Positions 24,969-34,218 of a stretch of 64,000 nt of DNA are shown here, in pieces. Every line of letters starts with the position of its first letter. Position 1 is the first letter of the stretch. The stretch spans positions 2,108,001-2,172,000 of the forward strand of contig NZ_CP109479.1 in the NCBI RefSeq assembly GCF_036227485.1, written 5' to 3'. Position numbers and translations under genes: made by a program. The DNA comes from Streptomyces sp. NBC_01451. GTDB taxonomy: Bacteria; Actinomycetota; Actinomycetes; Streptomycetales; Streptomycetaceae. The notes below the pieces were generated by a model, which had not been told where the DNA came from, made no database searches, and saw only the letters and a list, made by a program, of their open reading frames with translations.

Positions 24969-26719
24969 TGGCCTCAAGTGCGGTGCCCGGCCGCCGGGTC
25001 ATGGCGCAGATGGCGATGGTGATGAACCTCGACAAGTGCATCGGCTGCCACACCTGCTCGGTCACCTGCAAACAGGCGTGGACCAACCGCCCCGGCGTCG
25101 AGTACGTGTGGTTCAACAACGTCGAGACCCGCCCCGGCCAGGGCTATCCACGCCGCTACGAGGACCAGGAGAAGTGGCGCGGCGGCTGGGACCTGAACAA
25201 GCGCGGCAACCTGAAGCTGAAGGGCGGCGGCCGGTTCAAGAAGCTGATCAACATCTTCTCCAACCCCACGCTGCCCTCGCTCGACGACTACTACCAGCCC
25301 TGGACGTACGACTACGAGACCCTGACCAACGCCCCGCTCCAGGAGCACACCCCGGTCGCCCGGCCCAAGTCGCTGATCACCGGCAAGGACATGAAGATCA
25401 CCTGGTCGGCCAACTGGGACGACAACCTGGGCGGTTCGGCCGACCACGGCGACAAGGACGTCCTCCTCGCGGGGATCGCCGAGAAGGTCAAGTTCGAGTT
25501 CGAGCAGACCTTCATGTTCTATCTGCCGCGGATCTGCGAGCACTGCCTCAACCCGTCCTGCGTCGCCTCCTGCCCCTCCGGAGCGATCTACAAGCGCTCC
25601 GAGGACGGCATCGTCCTGGTCGACCAGGACCGCTGCCGGGGCTGGCGGATGTGCGTGTCCGGCTGCCCGTACAAGAAGATCTACTTCAACCACCGCACCG
25701 GCAAGGCGGAGAAGTGCACCTTCTGCTTCCCGCGCATCGAGGTCGGCCAGCCCACCGTCTGCGCCGAGACCTGCGTCGGCCGGCTCCGCTACATCGGCCT
25801 GGTCCTCTACGACCCCGACCAGGTCCTCGAAGCCGCCTCCACCCCCGACGACACCGACCTCTACGAGGCGCAGCGGCAGGTCTTCCTCGACCCCGGCGAC
25901 CCGCAGGTGGCCGCCGACGCCGAACGGTCGGGCATCCCACGGGACTGGATCGAGGCCGCCCGGCGCTCCCCGGTGCACGCCCTGATCAACACGTACAAGG
26001 TCGCCCTGCCGCTGCACCCGGAGTACCGCACGCTGCCCATGGTCTGGTACATCCCGCCGCTGTCCCCGGTCGTGGACGTGGTCCGCGACACCGGCTACGA
26101 CGCCGAGGACCGCGGCAACCTGTTCGCCGCGATCGACGCCCTGCGCATCCCCGTGGACTACCTCGCCCAGCTCTTCACCGCCGGTGATCCGGCCCCCGTC
26201 GACGCCGTGCTGCGACGGCTGGCCGCCATGCGCAGCTACATGCGCGACATCAATCTCGGCCGCGAACCCGACGAGACCATCCCCGCCGCGGTGGGCATGA
26301 CCGAGGAGCAGATGTACGACATGTTCCGGCTGCTGGCGCTGGCCAAGTACGAGGACAGATACGTCATCCCGCCCGCGCACGCCGAACAGGCGCACAGCCT
26401 GGAGGAGTTGGCCACCGAGTGCAGCCTCGACTCCGAGGACGGCCCCGGCATGGGAGGCTCCGGTCCCTTCGGCGAGGCGTCCGGCAGCGCTCCGGCCCCG
26501 ATCGCCGTGGAGAACTTCCACCTGCTGCGCGACCGCCAGAGAGCCGACGCCGTGGACACCACAGCCGACTCCCCGGCCGCCCCCGGTGACAGGTCCACCC
26601 GGCTCAACCTCCTCGACTGGGACGGCAACGGCCGCCCGCGGGGCCTGTTCCCCCGCTCCTCCAAGGGCGAGGACGGCACGGAACCGAACACGAACACCGA
26701 GAGCGAGCCGCGTCCATGA
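24968..26719 (+). CDS. narH: Respiratory nitrate reductase, beta subunit
   Basis: 583 residues. Four Cys clusters are visible: CIGCHTCSVTCK, CEHCLNPSCVASCPSG, CRGWRMCVSGCPYKK and CTFCFPR...CAETCVGR. In the third group a Trp stands where a fourth Cys would be (CRGWRMC), as in known NarH, which gives one [3Fe-4S] and three [4Fe-4S] centres. It passes electrons from the NarI hemes to NarG. The start shares one base with the narG stop (TGATG). The C-terminal 80 residues are longer and more acidic than in Proteobacteria. Confidence 0.97.
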   Translation: MASSAVPGRRVMAQMAMVMNLDKCIGCHTCSVTCKQAWTNRPGVEYVWFNNVETRPGQGYPRRYEDQEKWRGGWDLNKRGNLKLKGGGRFKKLINIFSNPTLPSLDDYYQPWTYDYETLTNAPLQEHTPVARPKSLITGKDMKITWSANWDDNLGGSADHGDKDVLLAGIAEKVKFEFEQTFMFYLPRICEHCLNPSCVASCPSGAIYKRSEDGIVLVDQDRCRGWRMCVSGCPYKKIYFNHRTGKAEKCTFCFPRIEVGQPTVCAETCVGRLRYIGLVLYDPDQVLEAASTPDDTDLYEAQRQVFLDPGDPQVAADAERSGIPRDWIEAARRSPVHALINTYKVALPLHPEYRTLPMVWYIPPLSPVVDVVRDTGYDAEDRGNLFAAIDALRIPVDYLAQLFTAGDPAPVDAVLRRLAAMRSYMRDINLGREPDETIPAAVGMTEEQMYDMFRLLALAKYEDRYVIPPAHAEQAHSLEELATECSLDSEDGPGMGGSGPFGEASGSAPAPIAVENFHLLRDRQRADAVDTTADSPAAPGDRSTRLNLLDWDGNGRPRGLFPRSSKGEDGTEPNTNTESEPRP

Positions 26720-27387
26720 CCTCCACGAAGAAGCGCGGAGCAGCCGCCCGCGGGGACACCGCCCGGCACAATGCCGCCTGGCAGATCCAGTCCCTCCTCC
26801 TCGGCTATCCCGACAAACAGCTGCTCGAACAGACGCTGCTGCTACGGGTGGTCACCGACACGCTGCCCGACCGGATCGCCGAGCCGCTGCGCCGGTTCCT
26901 CGGGCACCTCGACCGGACGCCCGCCACCGAACTGGCGGCGGACTACGTCGCCACCTTCGACCACCGCAAACGCAACTGCCTCTTCCTGACGTACTACGCC
27001 CACGGCGACACCCGCAACCGCGGCGCCGCACTGCTGCGCCTCAAGCAGACCTACGCCGCCGCCGGACTGCGGCTGACCGACGAGGAACTGCCCGACCACC
27101 TGTGCGTCGTCCTGGAGTTCGCCGCCATCGGCGACCCCGAAGCAGGACGGCGCCTCCTCACCGAGCACCGGGCCGGTCTGGAACTGCTGCGCCTGGCACT
27201 GCGCGACGCGCGATCCGCCTGGGCCGACGTCCTCGACTCCGTATCGGCGACCCTGCCCCCGCCGGCCGGTGACGAGCGCGAGGCCGTCGCCAGACTCGCC
27301 GCCCAGGGACCGCCCGAGGAGCAGGTCGGTCTCGCGCCGTTCGCGCCGCCGGAGTTCATGCCCGCTCCGACGGGAGGCCGGTCATGA
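26716..27387 (+). CDS. narJ: Nitrate reductase assembly chaperone
   Basis: 223 residues. WQIQSLLLGYPDKQLLEQTL at the N-terminus and the family hallmark YVATFDHRKRNCLFLTYYAH, with GDTRNRGAALLRLKQTY after it, identify the NarJ/TorD-type chaperone that holds apo-NarG until the molybdenum cofactor and NarI are in place. It overlaps narH and narI by four bases each, so expression is stoichiometrically linked. The last 25 residues are Pro/Gly-rich. Confidence 0.94.
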   Translation: MTSTKKRGAAARGDTARHNAAWQIQSLLLGYPDKQLLEQTLLLRVVTDTLPDRIAEPLRRFLGHLDRTPATELAADYVATFDHRKRNCLFLTYYAHGDTRNRGAALLRLKQTYAAAGLRLTDEELPDHLCVVLEFAAIGDPEAGRRLLTEHRAGLELLRLALRDARSAWADVLDSVSATLPPPAGDEREAVARLAAQGPPEEQVGLAPFAPPEFMPAPTGGRS

Positions 27388-28127
27388 CCCCGGACACGAA
27401 CTCGGACACGCTCGACGTCGTGCTGTGGGTCGTCCTGCCGTACATCGCCCTGTCCCTGTTCGTCGTCGGCCATGTCTGGCGCTACCGCTACGACAAGTTC
27501 GGCTGGACCACCCGGTCCAGCCAGCTGTACGAGAACCGGCTCCTGCGCATCGGCAGCCCGCTGTTCCACTTCGGGGTCCTGGCGGTCGTACTCGGCCACG
27601 TGGGCGGTCTGGTGGTCCCGAAGGACTGGACCGGGGCCATCGGCATCAGCGAGCACGCCTACCACCTCATGGCCACCACGCTGGGGACCGTCGCCGGGGT
27701 CAGTACCCTGGCCGGGCTCGCGATCCTCGTCTACCGGCGGCGTACGGTCGGGTCGGTGTTCAGCGCCACCACCCGCAACGACAAGCTCATGTACGTCATG
27801 CTCACCGTGACCCTGGCACTCGGGCTGTCCGCCACCGTGGCCAGCAACATCATCGGCTCGGGATACGACTACCGCACCACCGTCTCGCCCTGGTTCCGGT
27901 CGGTCTTCTTCCTGCAACCCGACCCGGCGCTGATGGCCGGTGCGCCACCGCTGTTCCAACTGCACGCGCTCAGCGCCCTGATGCTGTTCGGCGTCTGGCC
28001 GTTCACCCGGCTCGTGCACATGCTGACCGCCCCCCTCGGCTACCTCACCCGCCCCTACATCGTCTATCGCAGCCGGGACGCGCAGCTGGGCTCCCGCACG
28101 CCCCGGCGCGGATGGGAACGCACCTGA
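27384..28127 (+). CDS. narI: Respiratory nitrate reductase, gamma subunit (cytochrome b)
   Basis: 247 residues with five hydrophobic helices. Heme-ligand His candidates lie in LFHFGVLAVVLGHVGGL (helix 2) and in LFQLHALSALMLFGVWPFTR followed by LVHMLTAPLGYL (helix 5), with HAYHLM in the loop before helix 3. It anchors NarGH to the membrane and oxidises quinol. It starts inside the narJ stop and ends one base into the cupin gene. Confidence 0.95.
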   Translation: MTPDTNSDTLDVVLWVVLPYIALSLFVVGHVWRYRYDKFGWTTRSSQLYENRLLRIGSPLFHFGVLAVVLGHVGGLVVPKDWTGAIGISEHAYHLMATTLGTVAGVSTLAGLAILVYRRRTVGSVFSATTRNDKLMYVMLTVTLALGLSATVASNIIGSGYDYRTTVSPWFRSVFFLQPDPALMAGAPPLFQLHALSALMLFGVWPFTRLVHMLTAPLGYLTRPYIVYRSRDAQLGSRTPRRGWERT

Positions 28128-28513
28128 TGAACACCCACCACAACGGTTCCGCCCGGCCTCCCGAGACACACCTGTCAGCGGGCGAGATCACCAGCCTGCC
28201 GGCCATGGGAAAGGAACTGCTCGCCGATGCCCGGTCCACGGACTCCGGCAGTTCGGGGCGGGCGGCACGAACCGTCGTCACCCTGCCGGGACTCCGCGTC
28301 ACCCTGATCGCGCTCGCGACGGGTTCCGAACTCGCCGAACACGAGGCCCCCGGCGCCGCCACCCTCACCTGCCTGACCGGCCGGGTGACACTCCACACCA
28401 CCGACCGCGCCTGGCCCCTCGGCCAGGGCGACATCGTCGCCGTCCCCGGCCAACGGCACAGCCTGACCGCCGAGACCGACGCGACGGTACTCCTCACCGT
28501 CCGGCCGGCCTGA
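28127..28513 (+). CDS. Small cupin-domain protein
   Basis: 128 residues. A single beta-barrel cupin with LIALATGSELAEHEAPGAAT (motif 1, with only Glu and His of the usual metal set) and GQGDIVAVPGQRHSLTAETD (motif 2, ending in His). It shares one base with the narI stop and is therefore the last gene of the nar operon. The ligand is unknown. Similar cupins terminate actinobacterial nar operons and may be sensors or accessory factors. Confidence 0.82.
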   Translation: MNTHHNGSARPPETHLSAGEITSLPAMGKELLADARSTDSGSSGRAARTVVTLPGLRVTLIALATGSELAEHEAPGAATLTCLTGRVTLHTTDRAWPLGQGDIVAVPGQRHSLTAETDATVLLTVRPA

Positions 28514-28536
28514 ACACCGGCGCACCGGCGACCGGG

Positions 28537-30120
28537 TCACGGGACTCGTGGGTCCCCTCCCGTCTCCCCCGCCTTCTTCGCCTCCTTCACCTTCTTCGCC
28601 CCGGGCGTCTCCGGTTCCAGGAGCCGGGAGTTCTCGACCGTGAACCCCACCTCCGCGCCCCCGCCCGGTCGGGTCCGGGCGAAGGCCGTGCCGCCGTGGG
28701 ACTCGGCGACGTCGCGGACGATGGCCAGCCCGAGCCCGGAGCCGGGCAGGGCGCGGGCGGTGTCGGCCCGGTAGAAGCGGTCGAACACGTGGACGGCGTC
28801 GGCGGCGGCGATGCCCGGTCCGTGGTCGGCGACGGTGATCTCCCCCCGGCGGACGCGCACCTCGACCGGGGAGTCGCCGTCGGTGTCGAACTTGGCGGCG
28901 TTCTCCAGCAGGTTGCCCAGCGCCCGTTCGAGCCCCTGCCTGCGGCCCCTGATCACCGTGTCGTCGACGTCGAGCAGGACGAAGCGCCCGGTGCGCCGAT
29001 GGACACGTTGCGCCACGCGCCGGGCGAGCGCGGCCAGTTCCACCGGCTCCTCCGCTTCCCCGCGGTCCCGGGCCATGGCCAACTCGACCAGTTCGTCGAC
29101 CAGTTGGCCGAGTTCCTCGGTCTCGCCCTCCACATCGTCGAGGAGCCGGTCACGGGCGTACGGGGAGAGTTCGGTGACGCGGCGCAGCACACTGGCGTTC
29201 GTACGCAGGCTGGTCAGCGGGGTCCGCAGTTCGTGCGCGGCGTCCTGCACCAGCCGCTCCTGGGCCTCGCGGGCGGCGGCGAGCCGGCCGAGCATCCGGC
29301 TCAGCGACGCCGAGAGCCGCCCGACCTCGTCGCGTCCGTCCACCAGTCCCGCGCCGTCGAACCGGTCGCCGACGCTGACCTCCTCGGCGACCCCGGCCAG
29401 GCGTTCCAGGCGCCGGGTGATGCGCCGGGCGAGCAGCCAGCCGGCGCAGGCCGCCGCGAGCATGACCGTGAGGCTCGCGGCGGCGATCTGGCGTGCCATG
29501 CCTCCGAGCACGTAGTGGGTCTGGTCGACCGGTACGGCCACCTGCAGGGCGCCGCGGTCGCCGCCGAGCGCGGTGGTCAGCAGGCGGAACGTCTGGGAAC
29601 CGACGACGGCCTCGGTGGTGTCCGCCTGTCCGGCGGTGCCGCCGGCGGCGAGCGCTCGGGCGGTGCCGGACAGGGGCAACCGCACGGGCGGGCCGCCCAG
29701 TCCGGTGAGGGTGCCGTCCTTGGCCACGGCCCGCGCGGTGACGGTCCGCTCGTCCTCGTCACCGGGACCGGGCAGGTCCGGGCCGGGGTAGAGGTCGGGG
29801 GCGCGCTCGACCGCCTCGGACAGGGACAGCGCCTGGTCGGGATCCTGGGCCAGGGCCACCGTGGCCGACCGCAGCGAACGGTCGATCTCCGCCATGACCC
29901 GGTCGGAGGCGGCACCGTAGCTGAGCAGCCCGACGAGTACGGCGACCACGGCGCCCACGGCGGCGAAGGCGAGCGCGAACCGCGTACGCAGACTCAGACT
30001 CAGCCCGAGGTGTGCCCGCGGCCCCGAACCCCTCAGCCACGCCACCGGCCGTGTCCGTGACGGCGAAAGCCGCCGACACCGTGTCCACAGCCGCGCGACC
30101 ACCCCTGACCGGGTGCTCAT
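28537..30120 (-). CDS. Sensor histidine kinase (HAMP, HisKA, HATPase)
   Basis: 527 residues from the ATG at 30120. A basic leader is followed by a first membrane helix (FALAFAAVGAVVAVLVGLLS), an extracytoplasmic sensor of about 150 residues, a second helix (IAAASLTVMLAAACAGWLLA) and HAMP. The HisKA domain carries the phospho-accepting His in DAAHELRTPLTSLRTN. The ATPase has NLLENAAKFDTD, VADHGPGI and GSGLGLAIVRDVAESHGG. Its ATG overlaps the stop of the regulator (ATGA), so the two are a coupled pair. The C-terminal 25 residues are Lys/Glu-rich. It is convergent with the cupin gene. Confidence 0.93.
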   Translation of the reverse strand: MSTRSGVVARLWTRCRRLSPSRTRPVAWLRGSGPRAHLGLSLSLRTRFALAFAAVGAVVAVLVGLLSYGAASDRVMAEIDRSLRSATVALAQDPDQALSLSEAVERAPDLYPGPDLPGPGDEDERTVTARAVAKDGTLTGLGGPPVRLPLSGTARALAAGGTAGQADTTEAVVGSQTFRLLTTALGGDRGALQVAVPVDQTHYVLGGMARQIAAASLTVMLAAACAGWLLARRITRRLERLAGVAEEVSVGDRFDGAGLVDGRDEVGRLSASLSRMLGRLAAAREAQERLVQDAAHELRTPLTSLRTNASVLRRVTELSPYARDRLLDDVEGETEELGQLVDELVELAMARDRGEAEEPVELAALARRVAQRVHRRTGRFVLLDVDDTVIRGRRQGLERALGNLLENAAKFDTDGDSPVEVRVRRGEITVADHGPGIAAADAVHVFDRFYRADTARALPGSGLGLAIVRDVAESHGGTAFARTRPGGGAEVGFTVENSRLLEPETPGAKKVKEAKKAGETGGDPRVP

Positions 30121-30821
30121 GGCCGCCGTACCGCGTAACCCACGCCCCGCACGGTGTGGATGAGGTCGGGCGCACCGGCGTCGCCCAGTTTGCGCCGCAG
30201 ATAGCCGATGTACCCGGCGAGGTTCTTGCCGTCCACGGCGAAGTCCTCGCCCCATATCTCCCGGTAGACGGTCGCGTGGTCGAGCACGATGCCCTCGTTG
30301 CGCACGAGCAGTTCCAGCAGGTCGAACTCGGTCTTGGACAACCGCAGTTCGGCCCCGCCCCACCACACCCGCCGCCCGGAGGGGTCGATCCGCAGGGAGG
30401 CGATCCGCAGTTCGGCCCCGGACACGTCGGCTTCGTCGTCGCCGCCCGGTGTCAGCGCGGCCCGGCGCAGCAACGCCCGCAGCCTGGCGAGCAGTTCGGG
30501 CACCGCGAAGGGCTTGGCCAGATAGTCGTCGGCGCCCGCGTCCAGGCCGGCGACGCGGTCCGGGGTCCCGACCCGCGCGGTGAGCATCAGTACCGGGGTG
30601 CGGTCGCCGTCGGCGCGCAGTACCCGGCAGACCCCGGCGCCGTCGACGTGGGGCATCATCACGTCCACGACGAGCGCGTGGAAGGAACCCCGGCGGGCCT
30701 GGGTCAGCGCCTCCACTCCGTCGACGGCGGTGACGACCTCGTATCCCTCCAACTCCAGGGCGCGTTCCAGGGATTCGCGGATCGCACGATCGTCGTCGGC
30801 TATGAGGACACGGTTCGGCAT
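30117..30821 (-). CDS. OmpR-family response regulator
   Basis: 234 residues from the ATG at 30821 (another ATG at 30830 adds MKP). The receiver has Asp-Asp in VLIADDDRAI, the phospho-Asp in ALVVDVMMPHVDG, Thr in MLTARVG and Lys in DYLAKPFAVPELLARLRALL. The winged-helix domain has SKTEFDLLELLVRNEGIVLD and NLAGYIGYLRRKLG followed by IHTVRGVGYAVR. Target genes are not evident; the DUF3500 gene diverges 137 bases away. Confidence 0.94.
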   Translation of the reverse strand: MPNRVLIADDDRAIRESLERALELEGYEVVTAVDGVEALTQARRGSFHALVVDVMMPHVDGAGVCRVLRADGDRTPVLMLTARVGTPDRVAGLDAGADDYLAKPFAVPELLARLRALLRRAALTPGGDDEADVSGAELRIASLRIDPSGRRVWWGGAELRLSKTEFDLLELLVRNEGIVLDHATVYREIWGEDFAVDGKNLAGYIGYLRRKLGDAGAPDLIHTVRGVGYAVRRP

Positions 30822-30957
30822 GGGTTTCATTTTGGCCCACGGGCGGCCGTCGGACATCGTCCTCGGTTCTCATCCAATTCCCGAACAGCTCCCGCCGGGG
30901 TCCAAGGACGGCCGCACAGCATGGGTTCTCCTGATCACCCCCTCCACAGGAGTATCA

Positions 30958-32145
30958 ATGCGCCGCACCATGACAGCTCTGGCGGTATGCGTCAGCCTGG
31001 GCGTCACCGGTTGTTCCGCCGCGAACACCACGTCCTCGGCCGCGCCGGCGGCCCTGAACGCGGCCCAGGTGGCGAAGAAGGTCAAGGGCGTGGGAGGCGC
31101 GAACACGGCCAAGGTCGTGGCCGCCGCCGACGCGTTCCTGGCGACGCTCTCCGCCGAGCAGCAGGACACCGTCCTGTACGACTTCGACGACGCCGCCAAG
31201 AAGACCGGCTGGTCCAACTTCCCGACCCCCGTCGTGGAGCGCAACGGCCTCAAGCTGGGTGACCTCACCGACGAGCAGGAGGCCGCGGCCCTGAAGGTCA
31301 TGGAGGCCGCGCTCAGCAAGCAGGGTTACGAGGAACTCGTCGAGATCCGCAAGGCCGACGACTACCTCGCCTCGCTGACGGCCGACGACGGGACCAGCAG
31401 CCCGTCACCGTCTGCCACCCCGACCACGGCTCCGACGGGCACCCCGAGCGGTACTCCCACCGGAGGCGGCACCCGTCCCCCGGGGGGTGGCGGAGGCGGC
31501 GGAGGCGCCAACTTCGGCTCGGAGTGGTACTACATCTCCTTCTTCGGGCAGCCCAGCAGGACCGGCCAGTTCACGCTTCAGTACGGCGGCCACCACGCCG
31601 CGTACAACCTCACCTACGCCGGCCAGAACGTGTCCATCTCCCCGACCCTGACGGCCGTCGAGCCGATGGAGTTCAACTGGGAGGAGATGTTCTACGCCCC
31701 CATGGAGGACAAGCGGACCGCCACCATCGGCGCGATCCAGTCCCTGACCGCGACCGAGCTGACCTCCGCCGAGATCGACGGCAGCTTCGACGACCTGTTC
31801 CTGGGCCCGGGCAACGACGGCCCCTTCCCGACGGAGCCCGAGGGCGTACTCGTCAGTTCCCTCACCAGGAAGCAGCAGGCCAAGGTGACCGCGATGCTGA
31901 AGGCGTGGGTGGACGACCTCGACGAGACCGCCGCCAGGCGGCTCCTCGCCAAGTACGCCTCCGAGTACGACAAGACGTACATCGGGTGGAGCGGCGGCAC
32001 GACCCTCGACAACGACCAGACCTACGTGCGCCTCGACGGCCCGTCCGCCTGGATCGAGTTCTCCAACCAGCCCGGCGCCTCGACCGACGAGATCCACCAG
32101 CACACGATCTTCCGCGACGAGACGGCCGACTACGGCTGGAACTGA
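30958..32145 (+). CDS. DUF3500 lipoprotein
   Basis: 395 residues, AGGAG before the ATG. A short signal peptide ends in a lipobox (LGVTGCSA, Cys19). DUF3500 sequence is split by a Ser/Pro/Thr then Gly-rich linker (about 146-181, including eight consecutive Gly). Typical family pieces are ERNGLKLGDLTDEQEAAALK, NFGSEWYYISFFGQPS, FTLQYGGHHAAYNLTYAGQN, SPTLTAVEPMEF and AWIEFSNQPG...IHQHTIFRD. The His/Glu-rich conserved core suggests a metal or cofactor site, but no activity is established. It forms a pair with the HupE/UreJ-like gene 68 bases downstream. Confidence 0.88.
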   Translation: MRRTMTALAVCVSLGVTGCSAANTTSSAAPAALNAAQVAKKVKGVGGANTAKVVAAADAFLATLSAEQQDTVLYDFDDAAKKTGWSNFPTPVVERNGLKLGDLTDEQEAAALKVMEAALSKQGYEELVEIRKADDYLASLTADDGTSSPSPSATPTTAPTGTPSGTPTGGGTRPPGGGGGGGGANFGSEWYYISFFGQPSRTGQFTLQYGGHHAAYNLTYAGQNVSISPTLTAVEPMEFNWEEMFYAPMEDKRTATIGAIQSLTATELTSAEIDGSFDDLFLGPGNDGPFPTEPEGVLVSSLTRKQQAKVTAMLKAWVDDLDETAARRLLAKYASEYDKTYIGWSGGTTLDNDQTYVRLDGPSAWIEFSNQPGASTDEIHQHTIFRDETADYGWN

Positions 32146-32213
32146 CCGAGCGGAAGCCGCGAGGAGGAGCACGGGACACCGGCACACGGGAACGCAGGGA
32201 CACAGGAAAGATC

Positions 32214-33500
32214 ATGAGCAGAACGACGTACCGGCTGTTGCCCGCGCTCCTCCTCGCGGCCCTCTTCCTCACCGGCCTCCTGGCGCCGGCGGCCGAGGCG
32301 CACCCGATGGCCACCTCGGCGGTCCTTCTGGACATCGGCGACGACAGCGTGGACGGCGAGATCCAGCTCCCCCTGGACCGTCTGTCCGTCGCGGTGGACC
32401 GCGAGCTGACCGGCGCCCGCGCCCTGGGCGCCGACCGGGCGTTCCTGAAGAGCTACGCGGCGCGGCACATCAGCGCCGTCGGCAGGGACGGCAGGCCCTG
32501 GACGGTGGAACTCGGCACGGGAACGGTCAGGTCGATCGACGCGTCGCCCCACCTCGTCTACCCCCTGGAGATCCGTCCGCCCGACGGCGAGGTCACCGCC
32601 TTCGACCTGCGGTACGACGTCATCGTCGAGGAACTGCTCACGCACAAGGTCGTCGTCACCGTGCGGTACGACTTCGACCGGGGCATCCTCAAGGCGGACG
32701 ACGCCGAGACCCTGGGCATCTTCGACCACGCGACGAAGACCCTCACGGTCCCGGCGGACGAGGGCTCCTGGCTGCGTGGCCTCGCCTCGACGGCCGCCCT
32801 CGGCATCGAGCACATCGGCGAAGGCGCCGACCATCTCCTCTTCCTGCTCATGCTGCTGATCCCGGCGCCCCTGGTGGCGGTCGGCGGCGGCTGGCGCGCG
32901 GCTCCGTCACGGCGGCGGGCGATCATGCGGGTCGTGCACGTGGTGTCGGCGTTCGCGGTGGGCCATTCGCTCACCCTGGCCCTGGCGGCGACCGGGGTGA
33001 TCGACCTCCCGACGCGCCCGGTGGAGACGTTGATCGCCCTCTCGATCGCGGTGTCGGCGATCCACGCGATCCGCCCCCTGGTGGCGCACGGCGAGGTCCT
33101 GATCGCCTCCGGCTTCGGCCTGATCCACGGCCTGGCCTTCGCCTCCCTGATCACCGGCCTGGGCCTGGACCGGGGCTCCCTGGTGACCACCCTGCTGGGC
33201 TTCAACCTGGGCATCGAACTGACCCAGCTCCTGGTCGTGGCCCTGCTGATGCCGTCGCTGCTCGTCCTGGCCCGCACCCGCTTCTATCCGGCCTTCCGCG
33301 TCGCCGTGGCGGTGGTCGGCCTGCTGTTCTCGTCGTCCTGGATGCTCGAACGCGCGGCCCTCACCTCCGCCGACCCCTTCGAGGGCGTCCAGACCTGGCT
33401 GGTGGGGCATCCCCTGTGGGTCGCGGCGACGGTCGCCTGCCTGGCGGCGGCCGCCCACGGGACCGGGACGCGGACGCGCCGGACGGCGCCGGAGCACTGA
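32214..33500 (+). CDS. HupE/UreJ-2 family membrane protein
   Basis: 428 residues. A signal peptide (LLLAALFLTGLLAPAAEA) is predicted to end at A-E-A, so the mature protein would begin with His-Pro-Met. An exported domain of about 170 residues follows. The C-terminal half has seven or so helices with His-rich entry motifs: GIEHIGEGADHLLFLLMLLI, VHVVSAFAVGHSLTLALAA and GFGLIHGLAFASLITGLGL. These are hallmarks of the HupE/UreJ_2 group thought to carry nickel, cobalt or other metals, though transport has not been shown for this subgroup. DUF3500 and HupE/UreJ_2 genes are often neighbours, so a joint role is likely. Confidence 0.85.
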   Translation: MSRTTYRLLPALLLAALFLTGLLAPAAEAHPMATSAVLLDIGDDSVDGEIQLPLDRLSVAVDRELTGARALGADRAFLKSYAARHISAVGRDGRPWTVELGTGTVRSIDASPHLVYPLEIRPPDGEVTAFDLRYDVIVEELLTHKVVVTVRYDFDRGILKADDAETLGIFDHATKTLTVPADEGSWLRGLASTAALGIEHIGEGADHLLFLLMLLIPAPLVAVGGGWRAAPSRRRAIMRVVHVVSAFAVGHSLTLALAATGVIDLPTRPVETLIALSIAVSAIHAIRPLVAHGEVLIASGFGLIHGLAFASLITGLGLDRGSLVTTLLGFNLGIELTQLLVVALLMPSLLVLARTRFYPAFRVAVAVVGLLFSSSWMLERAALTSADPFEGVQTWLVGHPLWVAATVACLAAAAHGTGTRTRRTAPEH

Positions 33501-33567
33501 CCGGCGCCTCCACGAGACGCCGTGAATGCCGACCGGGTCAGCGGGCCGCGGCGACACGGCCGCGGCC

Positions 33568-34098
33568 TCAGGGCAGGCGGGGCAGCTCGTCGCGCGCGGA
33601 GTGACTGAGGATGCGCAGGTCCTCGGCGAACCGCTCCCAGTCCTCGGGCGGCAGCGGCGCCACGAAATAGCGCCGAATGTTCTCCACGTGCAGCCGGGAG
33701 GCCCGCACCGCGGTCTCCTCCCCCAGCGGGGTCAGACGCACCAGCCGGCCGCGCCGGTCGTCCGGGTCCTCGGCTCGTTCGACCAGTCCGGCCGCCGCCA
33801 TCCGGTCGACCAGACGGGTCGCGCCGCCCGTGGTCAGCACCTGTTCCTGGGCGACGGCGCGCATGGACAGCCCGGGCTCTCCCGCCCGCCCCAGGATGAG
33901 CAGCACCTCGAACATGAGGTGGCTGATGCCGCACTCCTGCTCCAGCGACCGGCCGAGGATGTACTCCAGCCGGTTGGCCGCGCCCTGAAGCCGCCCGAAC
34001 GCCAGCACCAGCGCGTTGTTCGCGGCCTCTCGCGGCGACGAGATCTCCGCCCGTCGGGCCGCCTCGCCGCCCCCGTTCTCGTCCTCTACAGCTGCCAT
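33568..34098 (-). CDS. MarR-family transcriptional regulator
   Basis: 176 residues from the ATG at 34098. Winged-helix core: GISHLMFEVLLILGRAGEPG, LSMRAVAQEQVLTTGGATRL, DRMAAAGLVERAEDPDDRRG and RLVRLTPLGEETAVRA (the D-x-R-DRRGR wing is diagnostic). It diverges from the DUF4142 gene across 120 bases that contain an AT-richer stretch (TGCAAAATTTACCCTGAGCA near 34132), the most likely promoter and operator region. The ligand is unknown. Confidence 0.88.
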   Translation of the reverse strand: MAAVEDENGGGEAARRAEISSPREAANNALVLAFGRLQGAANRLEYILGRSLEQECGISHLMFEVLLILGRAGEPGLSMRAVAQEQVLTTGGATRLVDRMAAAGLVERAEDPDDRRGRLVRLTPLGEETAVRASRLHVENIRRYFVAPLPPEDWERFAEDLRILSHSARDELPRLP

Positions 34099-34218
34099 CC
34101 ACCGATCATGCCGCGTCCCCGGATTTGGCAGAGTGCAAAATTTACCCTGAGCAATGATTGAAAGCCGACTCTCCCCCGTACCTCCTGACGTACGAGCCGC
34201 TCGCACCAGGAGGCTTTC

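Noticed and set aside
21909..24977. Minus-strand frame of about 1000 codons opposite narG
   Set aside because: Shadow of narG, which has its Fe-S and Mo ligands intact on the plus strand.
28537..30873. One large leftward frame that seems to fuse upstream sequence to the histidine kinase
   Set aside because: The upstream portion is the out-of-frame regulator gene. The real kinase starts at 30120 with an ATGA overlap, and the regulator is read in a different frame from 30821.
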